DNA of 64,000 nt, taken from positions 1 through 64,000 of the forward strand of contig NZ_QOVG01000010.1 in assembly GCF_010119615.1 (NCBI RefSeq). The letters are read 5' to 3'. Origin of the DNA: Pseudoxanthomonas gei (GTDB taxonomy: Bacteria > Pseudomonadota > Gammaproteobacteria > Xanthomonadales > Xanthomonadaceae). Below the pieces are notes generated by a model that saw only the letters and a list, made by a program, of their open reading frames with translations, was not told the origin of the DNA and did not search any database. A program made the translations under genes and the position numbers. Positions 25,321 to 33,204 of this stretch are shown in pieces; position 1 is the first letter of the stretch, and every line of letters begins with the position of its first letter.

Positions 25321-26073
25321 TCAGGCGCCCGTCAGCAGGCGCTGGGCCAGTGCATCGGGCAGTCCCGCTTCACGCACGCGCGCGGCGGCCCGCTCGTGGT
25401 CGTAGGGAATACGCAGGAAGGTGAGGCGATCGGTCTCCGTGTCCAGCCACGCGCATGCCGCCGCCGGGTTGCCATCGCGGGGCTGGCCGCAGGCGCCCGG
25501 AATGGCCAGCCAGCGACGTGCGGGCAGTAGCGGGATGGCGACGTCGGGGTGCGGGTCGAAGTGCGCCGCATCGCCGGGTTGCGTGTAATACAGGGCCGGG
25601 TCGTGGACATGACCGCAGAAGGTCAGTCGCTGCGGCGTGGCCGCCAGGCTCTGGCTGGCGGCCAGGCGCGAGGCGACGTAGCTCCATTGGCCCGGCGCCC
25701 AGGCGTTGGCATGCACGTACAGGCGATCGGCCTCCGTCACCTGCAGCGGCAGGGCGCGCAGGAAGTCGAGTTGACCTGGGTCCAGGTGCTTCCGTGTCCA
25801 GTCGATGGCGGCGCGGGCGTCGGCGTTCATGCGCAGGTTGCCCGCAGCGTCCGGCGGTGAGCACGCGGCCTCGTCATGGTTGCCCAGTACCGCCACTGCG
25901 CCGGCTTCCATTTGCGCGCGCACCACGTCGACCACCCAGCCGGGGTCGGCGCCATATCCCACCAGGTCGCCCAGGAACACGTGTCGCGTACAGCCGGCCT
26001 GCTGCAGCGCCTCCAGGCAGGCTTCCATCGCCTCGCGGTTGGCATGCAGGTCAGCGAGCAGCCCTATGCGCAT
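25321..26073 (-). CDS. metallophosphoesterase (calcineurin-like)
   Basis: A 250-aa calcineurin-like phosphoesterase. The di-metal motifs are intact: LLADLHANR (D7, H9), FLGDLVGYGADP, VLGNHDEA and CGHVHDP. The length and the YfcE-like plan fit small phosphodiesterases, but the GDLVGYGADP and GNHDEA segments also occur in bacterial PPP-like protein phosphatases. Its gene is directly upstream of the kinase-UspA gene with 1 bp between. A phosphatase that opposes this kinase is a natural hypothesis, not shown by the sequence. Confidence 0.9.
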   Translation of the reverse strand: MRIGLLADLHANREAMEACLEALQQAGCTRHVFLGDLVGYGADPGWVVDVVRAQMEAGAVAVLGNHDEAACSPPDAAGNLRMNADARAAIDWTRKHLDPGQLDFLRALPLQVTEADRLYVHANAWAPGQWSYVASRLAASQSLAATPQRLTFCGHVHDPALYYTQPGDAAHFDPHPDVAIPLLPARRWLAIPGACGQPRDGNPAAACAWLDTETDRLTFLRIPYDHERAAARVREAGLPDALAQRLLTGA

Positions 26074-26152
26074 GGTGGGACTATCCCCTCGGCTTCATCG
26101 GGTCCAGCGTAGGGCTGCACCGGCGCGGCCGCCATTGGCCCTTGGTCTTGGC

Positions 26153-27064
26153 TCAGGGAACGCCTGCACGCACGGGCAGCGGCACGTTGCACAGGTCGAT
26201 ATGCCCGGCCGGGCGCTTGTAGAAATCATCGCGACGGTTGCGGCGCGCTTCGGTGGCCTCGGCGAAGGCCTTGCTGTCGGTGCGCAGCAGTTGCAGCGGT
26301 GTGCGTTCGGCTTCCGGCACTTCGCTGGCCAGCTTGATCGCCTTGATCGTCGTGCGCAGTTCCGGCTTCTCGTAGAAGCCCATGGGCGCGGGCCCGCGCG
26401 GGATGACGCTGAGCCGTTCCATGCCCTGGATGACCCGGCCGACCACGGTGATGTTGTCGTCCAGCTGCCGCGGCGACTGGCCGTCCACCACATAGAGTTC
26501 GGCGCCGATGCTGCTGTCGGCCTCGTTGCTGCGGCCAGCGCCCAGGGTGCCATAGCAATGCGCCAGCCAGGTCGTGCCGGCCTTGGGATCGCGACCCACC
26601 GGGAAGCCGTCGACGAAGCCGACCTGCGGCGCCCAGCCATCCGCGTCGGGAAGGCGATCGAACCTCAGGCCGGCGGAAGCCCGGTGGAATTCGGCCGGCA
26701 GTTTCTTCTTCGCCGTGCCCAGCGGGCGGGCCTTGGCCGGGTCGTCTCCATCCGGGTCGCCGAACTGGACCACGAAGTTGTCCTGTGAGCGATAGATGCT
26801 CAGGCCATCCCAGAAGTGCTCGCGGGCCAGGGTGCGGATGTTGGCGACGTGTCCGGGCGCGAACTGCGGCGCCAGCTCGATGACCACGCGCCCGCTTTCC
26901 AGTTCCAGATACAACAGGTTGGCCGGATCGGGCGTGCGCCAGGCCTCGGCGGGCGCGGCGTCGATGATCTCCTGGGCACTGCGGTATCTGGCGGGTTCCC
27001 CCGCACTGATGGGCTGGCACAACAGGGCAAGGGCGCAGGCGAGCAGGGCGGGACGCAGGGACAT
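26153..27064 (-). CDS. secreted cyclophilin-type peptidyl-prolyl isomerase
   Basis: A 303-aa protein with a signal peptide ([21 protein letters not shown]). A cyclophilin domain covers about residues 48-240 ([26 protein letters not shown]....F.DGL.IYR...[12 protein letters not shown]), with [16 protein letters not shown] and [10 protein letters not shown] as later markers. A C-terminal extension of about 60 residues contains [10 protein letters not shown]. It should catalyse prolyl isomerisation in the periplasm. The canonical catalytic Arg region (FHR) appears as YRSQDNF, so activity is likely but divergent. Confidence 0.88.
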   Translation of the reverse strand: MSLRPALLACALALLCQPISAGEPARYRSAQEIIDAAPAEAWRTPDPANLLYLELESGRVVIELAPQFAPGHVANIRTLAREHFWDGLSIYRSQDNFVVQFGDPDGDDPAKARPLGTAKKKLPAEFHRASAGLRFDRLPDADGWAPQVGFVDGFPVGRDPKAGTTWLAHCYGTLGAGRSNEADSSIGAELYVVDGQSPRQLDDNITVVGRVIQGMERLSVIPRGPAPMGFYEKPELRTTIKAIKLASEVPEAERTPLQLLRTDSKAFAEATEARRNRRDDFYKRPAGHIDLCNVPLPVRAGVP

Positions 27065-27125
27065 GGAGGCTGCCAGTGGGAATGTGAACCCGATTCTCGC
27101 CTGCCTTTCACGCCATGGCCATGCG

Positions 27126-27175
27126 GATTACTAATGGCACATTCGCTATACCTAACTCAACAATAGTATTCACTC
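27126..27175 (+). promoter_or_regulatory. AT-rich upstream region of the PadR operon
   Basis: This 50-bp stretch (ATTACTAATGGCACATTCGC, then TATACC and AATAGTATT) is clearly AT-richer than its surroundings and lies 33 bp before the PadR start. It has a TATACC-like -10 and a 9-bp palindrome AATAGTATT (27162-27170). No good -35 is seen. PadR regulators commonly autoregulate at such sites. Confidence 0.4.
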
Positions 27176-27207
27176 CAACCTAGCGGCCCGCGCCGAGGGG
27201 AGGTCCC

Positions 27208-27573
27208 ATGAACGAGTCAGACCTGCAGCTGAAGAAGTTCCAGAAAGAACTCAGCGCCGGCACCGTATCGCTGGTCCTGCTTGCGGTGCTGGCCAAGGCC
27301 GCTGAACCGATGTACGGCTACCTGATCGCCAAGCAACTCGAGCGCGTGGGCGAAGGCGTACTCAGCGGCAAGCAGAGTGCGTTGTATCCGGTGTTGCGCA
27401 ACCTGGAAGGCACCGGCTTGCTGGAGAGCTTCATCGAGCCGTCCATGTCCGGGCCACCGCGCCGTTATTACCGCATCACCGAAGCAGGGCGGCTCACCCT
27501 GCGCGAATGGGTCAGCGCCTGGCGCGCCACCCGTGATTCCGTGGATTCCGTCCTGTTGGGGATAATCGAATGA
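27208..27573 (+). CDS. PadR family transcriptional regulator
   Basis: A 121-aa PadR regulator. A winged helix spans about residues 15-95 (LVLLAVLAKAAEPMYGYLIAKQLE...EGVLSGKQSALYPVLRNLEGTGLLES.......PRRYYRITEAGR). The RYYRIT..G wing motif is intact. GAGGGGAGGTCCC gives a strong ribosome-binding site before ATG 27208. The stop overlaps the HAAS gene start (ATGA), so it is translated with its likely target. PadR-HAAS pairs are known to control envelope or antibiotic-stress membrane proteins. Confidence 0.93.
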   Translation: MNESDLQLKKFQKELSAGTVSLVLLAVLAKAAEPMYGYLIAKQLERVGEGVLSGKQSALYPVLRNLEGTGLLESFIEPSMSGPPRRYYRITEAGRLTLREWVSAWRATRDSVDSVLLGIIE

Positions 27574-28520
27574 ACGCCACCATGCCTTCCGAAAGCCGCC
27601 TGCCCACCACCATTCCCGAATACCTGGAAGCGCTGCGCGCGGCACTCCGCGGTGCCGACCCGGCCATGATCCAGGATGCGCTCTACGACGCGGAGGAATA
27701 CCTGCGCTCGGAACTCGCCGAGCAGGCCGGCAAGAGCGAGGCCGAGGTGATTGCCTCGGTGGCCGGCAGCTACGGCGCACCGGCCGAGGTGGCCGAGATC
27801 TATCGCGATACCGAAGTGACCGTCAGCCGTGCCCTGCGTGCGCCGGTTGCCCCCAAGCGCAAATCGGTGCTTGGCAGGTTCTTCGGCGTGATCGTGGATT
27901 CGCGCACCTACGGCGCCCTGTTCTACATGCTTTTGTCACTGGCTACCGGCATCGTCTATTTCACCGTGGTGACCACCGGCGTAAGCCTGTCGCTGGGCTT
28001 GCTGGTGCTGATCGTGGGCATTCCTATCCTGGTGCTGTTCCTGGGCCTGATCCGGGTGCTGTCGCTGGTGGAAGGACGCATCGTGGAAGCGCTGCTGGGC
28101 GAGCGCATGCCGCGCCGTCCGCTGTACACGCAACGCGACAAGGGCTGGCTGGAAAGGATCAAGGAAATATTCACCGACGTGCGCACATGGACGGCGATGC
28201 TGTATTTCCTGCTGATGATGCCGCTGGGCATCGCCTACTTCACCATCGCCGTGGTCGGGCTGGTTGTGCCGTTGTCCTTCATCGCTGCACCCATCGCGGT
28301 GTGGACCGGGCTGGCCGACGTGGGTACCGGTCCGAACGGATGGCTGTTCCTGGGCGATGCCGGCAACGGCATCACCACCAACGTGCAGATGTGGCAGTTG
28401 CCGCTGCTGCTGGTCACCGGCTTCGTGCTGTTCTTCGCCACCCTGCACCTGGCCAAGGGCATCGGCAAACTGCACGGCCTGCTGGCCAAGCACCTGCTGG
28501 TCCGCAACCCGGTGGTGTAA
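27570..28520 (+). CDS. HAAS-domain membrane protein (DUF1700-like)
   Basis: A 316-aa protein. Residues ~10-75 are a HAAS/DUF1700-like helical domain (YLEALRAALRGADPAMIQDALYDAEEYLR.......SEAEVIASVAGSYGAPAEVA). A linker leads to a membrane domain with four to six hydrophobic segments (about 110-300), matching the 'sensor' domain seen in DUF1700 partners. ATG 27570 overlaps the PadR stop; a second in-frame ATG lies four codons later. The pair may sense membrane state; the ligand is unknown. Confidence 0.85.
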   Translation: MNATMPSESRLPTTIPEYLEALRAALRGADPAMIQDALYDAEEYLRSELAEQAGKSEAEVIASVAGSYGAPAEVAEIYRDTEVTVSRALRAPVAPKRKSVLGRFFGVIVDSRTYGALFYMLLSLATGIVYFTVVTTGVSLSLGLLVLIVGIPILVLFLGLIRVLSLVEGRIVEALLGERMPRRPLYTQRDKGWLERIKEIFTDVRTWTAMLYFLLMMPLGIAYFTIAVVGLVVPLSFIAAPIAVWTGLADVGTGPNGWLFLGDAGNGITTNVQMWQLPLLLVTGFVLFFATLHLAKGIGKLHGLLAKHLLVRNPVV

Positions 28521-28528
28521 GGCTTGAA

Positions 28529-28653
28529 GCCCCTCTCCTGCGGGACAGGGGTTGGGGTGAGGGTACAGCGGAGTCCTGGCCGGCTCCGGCAATTTGGGCT
28601 CTGCCGTAACCTCATCCGGCGCTATGCGCCACCTTCTCCCGAGGGGAGAAGGA
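28529..28653. repeat. two REP-type elements after the PadR operon
   Basis: Element 1 (28529-28565) has an imperfect CCCCTCTCC/GGACAGGGG hairpin followed by TTGGGGTGAGGG. Element 2 (28609-28653) has GGCGC-TAT-GCGCC (28618-28630) and a perfect 9-bp stem CCTTCTCCC/GGGAGAAGG (28632-28652). Both forms are dispersed repeats of proteobacterial genomes. They separate convergent genes and may stop transcription from both sides. Confidence 0.75.
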
Positions 28654-28661
28654 ATGGAACA

Positions 28662-29909
28662 TCAAGCGGCGTATTTGGCGATGAAGTCGCGCACGTCCGG
28701 ATACACCACTTCACGCCAGCGGCGGCCGCTGAAGATGCCGTAGTGGCCTGCGCCTTCCACGGTGATGTGCTGGTGTCTGGCCTTGGGGATGCCCGTGCAC
28801 AGGCCGTGCGCGGCGGCCGTCTGGCCGGCGCCGGAAATGTCGTCCAACTCGCCTTCGATGGTCAGCAGCGCGGTCTTCCTGATCGCGGCGGGCTTGACCA
28901 GTTCGTCCTTGATCTTCCAGGTGCCGCGCGGCAACGAAAATTCCTGGAAAACGGCGCTGATGGTGTCCAGGTAGTACTCGGCCGGCATGTCCAGCACGGC
29001 GTTGTACTCGTCGTAGAACTTGCGGTGCGAGTCGGCGTCTTCCAGGTCGCCCTTGACCAGGTCGGCATAGAAATCCCAGTGCGACATGAAATGGCGGCTG
29101 GGATTCATGGCGATGAAACCGGCGTGTTGCAGGAATCCGGGATACACCCGGCGCCCCTCGCCGGGGTAACCGGCCGGAACGGTGTGGATGACGTTGTTCT
29201 CGAACCACGACAAGGGGTTCTTGGTCGCCAGGTCATTGACCTTGGTGGGGCTGTGGCGGGCATCGATCGGGCCGCCCATCATCACCAGCGAACGTGGCGT
29301 GGCCTCGCCGCGCGCGGCCATCAGCGACACCGCCGCCAGCACCGGCACGGTCGGCTGGCAGACGCTGATCACGCTGAGGTTCTCGGCGCCGATGTGGCGG
29401 ATGAAATCCTCGATGGTGGCGATGTAGTCGTCCAGCCCGAACTTGCCTGCTTCAGCCGGAACCAGTCGCGCATCGATCCATTCGGTCACATAGACCTTGT
29501 GGTCCTGCAACAGGGTGCGCACGGTGTCGCGCAGCAGGGTGGCGTGGTGGCCCGACAGCGGCGCGACCACCAGCACCGCCGGCTCCTTCTTCATTGCCGC
29601 CATGCTCGCCGCTTCGTCGGTGTAGCGCTTGAAGCGCAGCAGGCGGCAGAACGGCGTGGCGATTATTTCCTGCTCGATCACCGGCACCTTGGCGCCGTTG
29701 ACCTCGATCTGGTGGATGTTCCAGGGCGGCTTTTCGTAGTCCTTGCCGAGGCGGTGCATCAGCTCGTTGCCGGCAGCAAGGCGGTCGGCGCCGGGCAGCG
29801 TCGACAGCCAGCTATGGGGATCGGCGAACAACTTGGCGTTGGCGCCGGCCTGGTGGATCCACGGGGCCATCAGGTGGCGGCCCAGCTCATGCCATTGGTA
29901 AAGCATCAT
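28662..29909 (-). CDS. phaZ: intracellular polyhydroxyalkanoate depolymerase
   Basis: A 415-aa alpha/beta hydrolase of the PhaZ depolymerase group. A nucleophile segment ISVCQPTVPVL (Cys in place of Ser) lies near residues 183-193, and GAGHYGIFSGRRWR with the catalytic His near 385-398. The N-terminus YQWHELGRHLMAPWI is conserved. The length is typical. It would mobilise stored polyhydroxybutyrate. No PHA synthase or phasin gene lies in the window. The gene ends within 10 bp of the REP hairpin. Confidence 0.88.
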   Translation of the reverse strand: MMLYQWHELGRHLMAPWIHQAGANAKLFADPHSWLSTLPGADRLAAGNELMHRLGKDYEKPPWNIHQIEVNGAKVPVIEQEIIATPFCRLLRFKRYTDEAASMAAMKKEPAVLVVAPLSGHHATLLRDTVRTLLQDHKVYVTEWIDARLVPAEAGKFGLDDYIATIEDFIRHIGAENLSVISVCQPTVPVLAAVSLMAARGEATPRSLVMMGGPIDARHSPTKVNDLATKNPLSWFENNVIHTVPAGYPGEGRRVYPGFLQHAGFIAMNPSRHFMSHWDFYADLVKGDLEDADSHRKFYDEYNAVLDMPAEYYLDTISAVFQEFSLPRGTWKIKDELVKPAAIRKTALLTIEGELDDISGAGQTAAAHGLCTGIPKARHQHITVEGAGHYGIFSGRRWREVVYPDVRDFIAKYAA

Positions 29910-29975
29910 CGGTTGCGAAGTCCTGCCAGTGCGGGTTGCTGCGTCGCAGCATACCGGAAGCCGGTGTTGGCGCCT

Positions 29976-30569
29976 TCACGCACCCTTTTCCAGCGCCGAC
30001 AGCTGGTCACCCAGTCCCTGGGCAAGCCAGCAGTGGGATCCCACCGACAGCAGTCCCTGGGCATTGAACTGCTTGCGGTACCAGGCCGCCGTGCGCGGCT
30101 GGAATCCGACCTGGTCACCTTCGTATTCATCCTCGCGGGTGAACGCTTCCAGGAAGGCCACCCCGCCACAGAGTTCGCCCAGGCCGGGCAGGCCACGCTG
30201 CAGTTCCCGCGTGGGCAGGTAATGCAGCACGTCAGCACACACCAGCAGGTCGACCGGTGCGCATGGCCGCAACATGCCGAAGTCGGCGAAACTGGCGTAG
30301 TGCAGGTTGCGGCGTCGCCCATGTTTGGCGATGGCGAATTCACTGCTGTCGAAGCCCAGGTAGCGCAGCTTGGGACGCAGTTTCAGCAGCGGCGCGCGCC
30401 ACGCGCCTTCGCCGCAGCCGATATCGAGCACGGTGCGGATCGGGCGCTCCAGGTAGTACTCCGCGCAGGACACCGCCAACGCCACCTTGCGTGCCAGGCG
30501 CTGCGGCCCGCCAATGTCGCCGCTTCGATACCAGTGCTGGAAATAGGTTTCGTCGTATTGTTTTTGCAT
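29976..30569 (-). CDS. class I SAM-dependent methyltransferase
   Basis: A 197-aa class I methyltransferase. Motif I is VLDIGCGEGAWR near residues 47-58, followed by YLGFDSSEFAI (motif II) and LLVCADVLHYLP (motif IV region). The fold is complete but short. The substrate is unknown. ATG 30569 is preceded on the minus strand by a pyrimidine-rich (CCT)n tract, so no Shine-Dalgarno can form; initiation may be weak. The frame continues open upstream through the repeat region, but that reading encodes REP sequence, so I reject it. Confidence 0.85.
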   Translation of the reverse strand: MQKQYDETYFQHWYRSGDIGGPQRLARKVALAVSCAEYYLERPIRTVLDIGCGEGAWRAPLLKLRPKLRYLGFDSSEFAIAKHGRRRNLHYASFADFGMLRPCAPVDLLVCADVLHYLPTRELQRGLPGLGELCGGVAFLEAFTREDEYEGDQVGFQPRTAAWYRKQFNAQGLLSVGSHCWLAQGLGDQLSALEKGA

Positions 30570-30571
30570 GA

Positions 30572-30592
30572 AGGAGGAGGAGGAGGAGGAGG
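30572..30592. repeat. (AGG)7 trinucleotide repeat
   Basis: Seven perfect AGG units occupy 30572-30592, followed by AAGGAGGG. The tract starts 3 bp from the methyltransferase start codon. A change in copy number would alter the spacing of any upstream signal without shifting the reading frame. Confidence 0.85.
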
Positions 30593-30633
30593 AAGGAGGG
30601 GGGAGACTAACCCCTTTGCCCGACGGTTTTTGC

Positions 30634-30759
30634 TCGTCATCCCCGCGCAGGCGGGGATCGCTCTTGCCTGTGCTCGTGCTCAGCCTAACGGGAGGCGATC
30701 TTTTTTGCGCGCAAGGAACGATAAGCCGAAGCGATTCCTGCCTGCGCGGGAATGACGAA
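30634..30759. repeat. inverted pair of REP elements (REPIN-like)
   Basis: TCGTCATCCCCGCGCAGGCG (from 30634) is mirrored by an inverted copy, ATTCCTGCCTGCGCGGGAAT, and then GACGA (to 30759). Each half forms its own hairpin, and the halves are about 75 bp apart. The 330-bp gene-free stretch 30570-30899 consists of this pair, the (AGG)7 tract, a palindrome TTGCGCGCAA at 30705-30714 and the hemJ upstream region. Confidence 0.75.
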
Positions 30760-30899
30760 CACATTTTTTCCCTTCGCTCGCCATCCCTGCGCAGAACCTG
30801 CCCTCGAATGCGCCAGCCGGGGGCCAGGATGCTCCCCCCGTGCTGCAGGCCAGTTGGGCCGGGTTATCCTTGCCGGCACGATTCCACAGCGAGAAGCAC

Positions 30900-31316
30900 A
30901 TGTACTTCTGGGTCAAGACCGCACACCTTGTTTTCGTGATCTCGTGGATGGCCACGGTCTTCTACCTGCCGCGCATCCTGGTCAACCTGACCGAAACCAG
31001 TGGCCAACCCGAGGTGCAGGCACGGCTGCTGATGATGGGAAAGAAGCTGTATCGCTTCGGCCACACCATGTTCGGGCTGGCGCTGGTGCTGGGACTGGTG
31101 CTGTGGCTGTATTTCCACATCAGCGGCGGCTGGCTGCATGCCAAGATCGGGCTGGTGGCGTTGCTGCTGGCCCACTTCATCGTGGCCGGTCGCTGGTTGA
31201 AAGGCCTGGAGAAAGGCCGCGCGCTGCCCTCATCGAAAGCCTTGCGCTGGTTCAACGAACTGCCGGTGCTGCTGCTGGTGGTGATCGTGTACCTGGTGCT
31301 GGCCAAGCCGTTCTGA
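30900..31316 (+). CDS. hemJ: HemJ-like protoporphyrinogen oxidase / CopD family
   Basis: A 138-aa four-helix membrane protein. MYFWVKTAHLVFVISWMATV leads to FYLPRILV, with His9 conserved, and the middle WLHAKIGLV holds H80 and K82. It ends FNELPVLLLVVIVYLVLAKPF, a HemJ hallmark. HemJ oxidises protoporphyrinogen IX late in haem synthesis; many genomes annotate such proteins only as CopD family. The length fits HemJ. It is monocistronic, with a strong hairpin right after the stop. Confidence 0.8.
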   Translation: MYFWVKTAHLVFVISWMATVFYLPRILVNLTETSGQPEVQARLLMMGKKLYRFGHTMFGLALVLGLVLWLYFHISGGWLHAKIGLVALLLAHFIVAGRWLKGLEKGRALPSSKALRWFNELPVLLLVVIVYLVLAKPF

Positions 31317-31351
31317 CATCGCAGGCGCGGGCAAGGCCCGCGCCTGCGATG
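31317..31351. terminator. 16-bp perfect hairpin, shared terminator
   Basis: CATCGCAGGCGCGGGC (31317-31332) pairs perfectly with GCCCGCGCCTGCGATG (31336-31351) around an AAG loop. It lies between the stop codons of hemJ and alkaline phosphatase, which converge. On the plus strand CGCGTTATTTCTTTT follows, which supports termination of hemJ. Confidence 0.75.
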
Positions 31352-31355
31352 CGCG

Positions 31356-33062
31356 TTATTTCTTTTCGAAGTCCACCGGCTTTGGCAGCTCCACCGGCAC
31401 ACCATGGGCATCGCAGGTGTTGGCCGCACACAAGCGCTCGCGCAGTTTCGGTGTCGCCTGCACGATGAAGTGGTAGATCGTGTTCTGCTCGACCGTGCCA
31501 CGCACCGCCTCGCTGCCCGGGCCGCGCGCCCAGATGCCGACGTCTTCGCCACCGTGCGACTCAGACTTCAGCGGTACCAGTGATTCCTGCAGGTAGTCGG
31601 GCGCCTCGGTATCGACCTGGCTGAGGTCCGGACGTCCCTCGCGCGGCTCGAAACTGCTGGGCGCGTGCAGGAAACTTTTCGGTCCCGCCGGCTGCTGGTT
31701 GCTGGCGCCGGTATTGCCGGGACCGTTGGCGTAAGTCAGGGTGGTGAACACCTGTCCGGTCTGGTCGCGCGCCAGGTCGCCGGGCACGTCTTCTTCGCTG
31801 CTTATGCCGCGTACCTTGCCCAGGATCGGATTGCCGCGCACCGGATAACCCACCAGGTTGAGCGTGTGCGAATGGTCCGCGGTGACCAGGATCAGCGTGT
31901 CCTCGGCGGAGGTGGCCTGCATGGCGGCGCGCACCGCATCGGACATGGAGATGGTCTCGTCCAGCGCGCGGTAGGCGTTGCCGTAATGGTTGGCGTGGTC
32001 GATGCGCGCGCCTTCGACCATCAGCACGTAGCCCTCGCGGTTCTTCGACAGCGTGTGGATGGCGGCCAGGGTCAACTCGGTGAGGCTGGGTTCGGCCTGG
32101 GGCGTTTGCTTGCGCTCATGTTCGAACTGCATGTGGTCGTCTTCGAACAGGCCCAGCAGTGCGGGCGCGTCGCTGGCCTCCAGCAGTTGGCTGCGGTTCC
32201 AAACGTAGGCGCCACCGACGTGCGACTGCTTCCATTCGGCGACCAGGTCGCGCCCGTCCAGGCGCTGGCCGACCTTGTCGTCGTATTCCGGATCACGCTG
32301 CGCCACCGTGGTGAATTCACGGCGGCCACCGCCCAGCGCGACAGTAGGCCCACGGCCGAAGCGAGACGAAGCAAGCAGTTGCTGCGCGATGTCGGTGCAG
32401 CCTTCGCCGCGCGCCTGCGCGGGCAGGTCGGCGTCGTTTTCCCAGTCGCGGTTGGGTACGTGGGCATAGGTCGCGGCCGGCGTCGCATGGGTCAGGCGCG
32501 CGGTGGTGACGATGCCGGTTGCGAGGCCTGCGCTGTCGGCCAGCTCGAGCCAGCTCAGCAGGGGTTGCCGCAGGCTGGTGGCGCAATCGTTCCTGTGGCC
32601 GGCGGCGACGCCAATGGCGCCCATGTGGCTCTTCACCCCGGTGGTGATCGCGGTCATGGTGCCGGCGGAGTCGGGGGTCTGCGAATCGGTGTTGTAGGTC
32701 TTGCTGAGCGCGGTGCTGGGGAAGGTTTCCCACGACAGCTGGTTTTCCTCGCCCGGATTGCCCTTGCGCTGCCCTTCCAGGATGCGCGCGGCCGCCACCG
32801 TGGTCAGGCTCATGCCATCGCCCAGGAACAGGATCACGTTCCTGGCGCGTCCGTTCATGGCGCCGTTGCCGGCCGCGCGCGCGGCGCCGCTGCGATACCA
32901 CCATGCGGGGGTTTCACCTGTCGGATGCCGCACTGCCGGCACCTCGACCGTTGTGGCCGCCGCCGCCGCGGGGCGCGCTGGAGCGGTGCTGCAACCGGTC
33001 AGCACGGTGAACAGGAAAAGGGGCAGGGCAACGTTCAATCCGTGCAGCTTGCGGTTGCTCAA
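31356..33062 (-). CDS. alkaline phosphatase (PhoA family lipoprotein)
   Basis: A 568-aa alkaline phosphatase. From TTG 33062 (GGAG 8 nt upstream) a lipoprotein signal leads to VLTGC, then the catalytic domain: NVILFLGDGMS (metal Asp), TPDSAGTMTAITTG with the nucleophile Ser, GARIDHANH, TADHSH and HGGEDVGIWARGPGS. All metal ligands look intact. It would release phosphate from monoesters at the cell envelope. It may be phosphate regulated, but I see no clear Pho box. It converges on hemJ. Confidence 0.92.
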   Translation of the reverse strand: MSNRKLHGLNVALPLFLFTVLTGCSTAPARPAAAAATTVEVPAVRHPTGETPAWWYRSGAARAAGNGAMNGRARNVILFLGDGMSLTTVAAARILEGQRKGNPGEENQLSWETFPSTALSKTYNTDSQTPDSAGTMTAITTGVKSHMGAIGVAAGHRNDCATSLRQPLLSWLELADSAGLATGIVTTARLTHATPAATYAHVPNRDWENDADLPAQARGEGCTDIAQQLLASSRFGRGPTVALGGGRREFTTVAQRDPEYDDKVGQRLDGRDLVAEWKQSHVGGAYVWNRSQLLEASDAPALLGLFEDDHMQFEHERKQTPQAEPSLTELTLAAIHTLSKNREGYVLMVEGARIDHANHYGNAYRALDETISMSDAVRAAMQATSAEDTLILVTADHSHTLNLVGYPVRGNPILGKVRGISSEEDVPGDLARDQTGQVFTTLTYANGPGNTGASNQQPAGPKSFLHAPSSFEPREGRPDLSQVDTEAPDYLQESLVPLKSESHGGEDVGIWARGPGSEAVRGTVEQNTIYHFIVQATPKLRERLCAANTCDAHGVPVELPKPVDFEKK

Positions 33063-33204
33063 GTCAGGGACTCCATCAGGCGGGTTTTCAATTATGCCTG
33101 CCGTCGGTGTCCTGCCCATGACACCGGGCCATTCCAGTGCTGCCGTCGCGCCATTGCCGGTGCTGGGCTATCGTTGGCCCCTGCATGGCGCGAGAAAAAA
33201 TGCG

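Noticed and set aside
26153..27064. Partner of the kinase operon
   Set aside because: The cyclophilin gene is on the same strand but 79 bp away, has its own signal peptide and shows no overlap; nothing ties it to the kinase.
30570..30764. N-terminal extension of the methyltransferase through the AGG and REP repeats
   Set aside because: The upstream frame codes for REP and poly-Ser sequence with no homology; the ATG at 30569 starts the folded domain.
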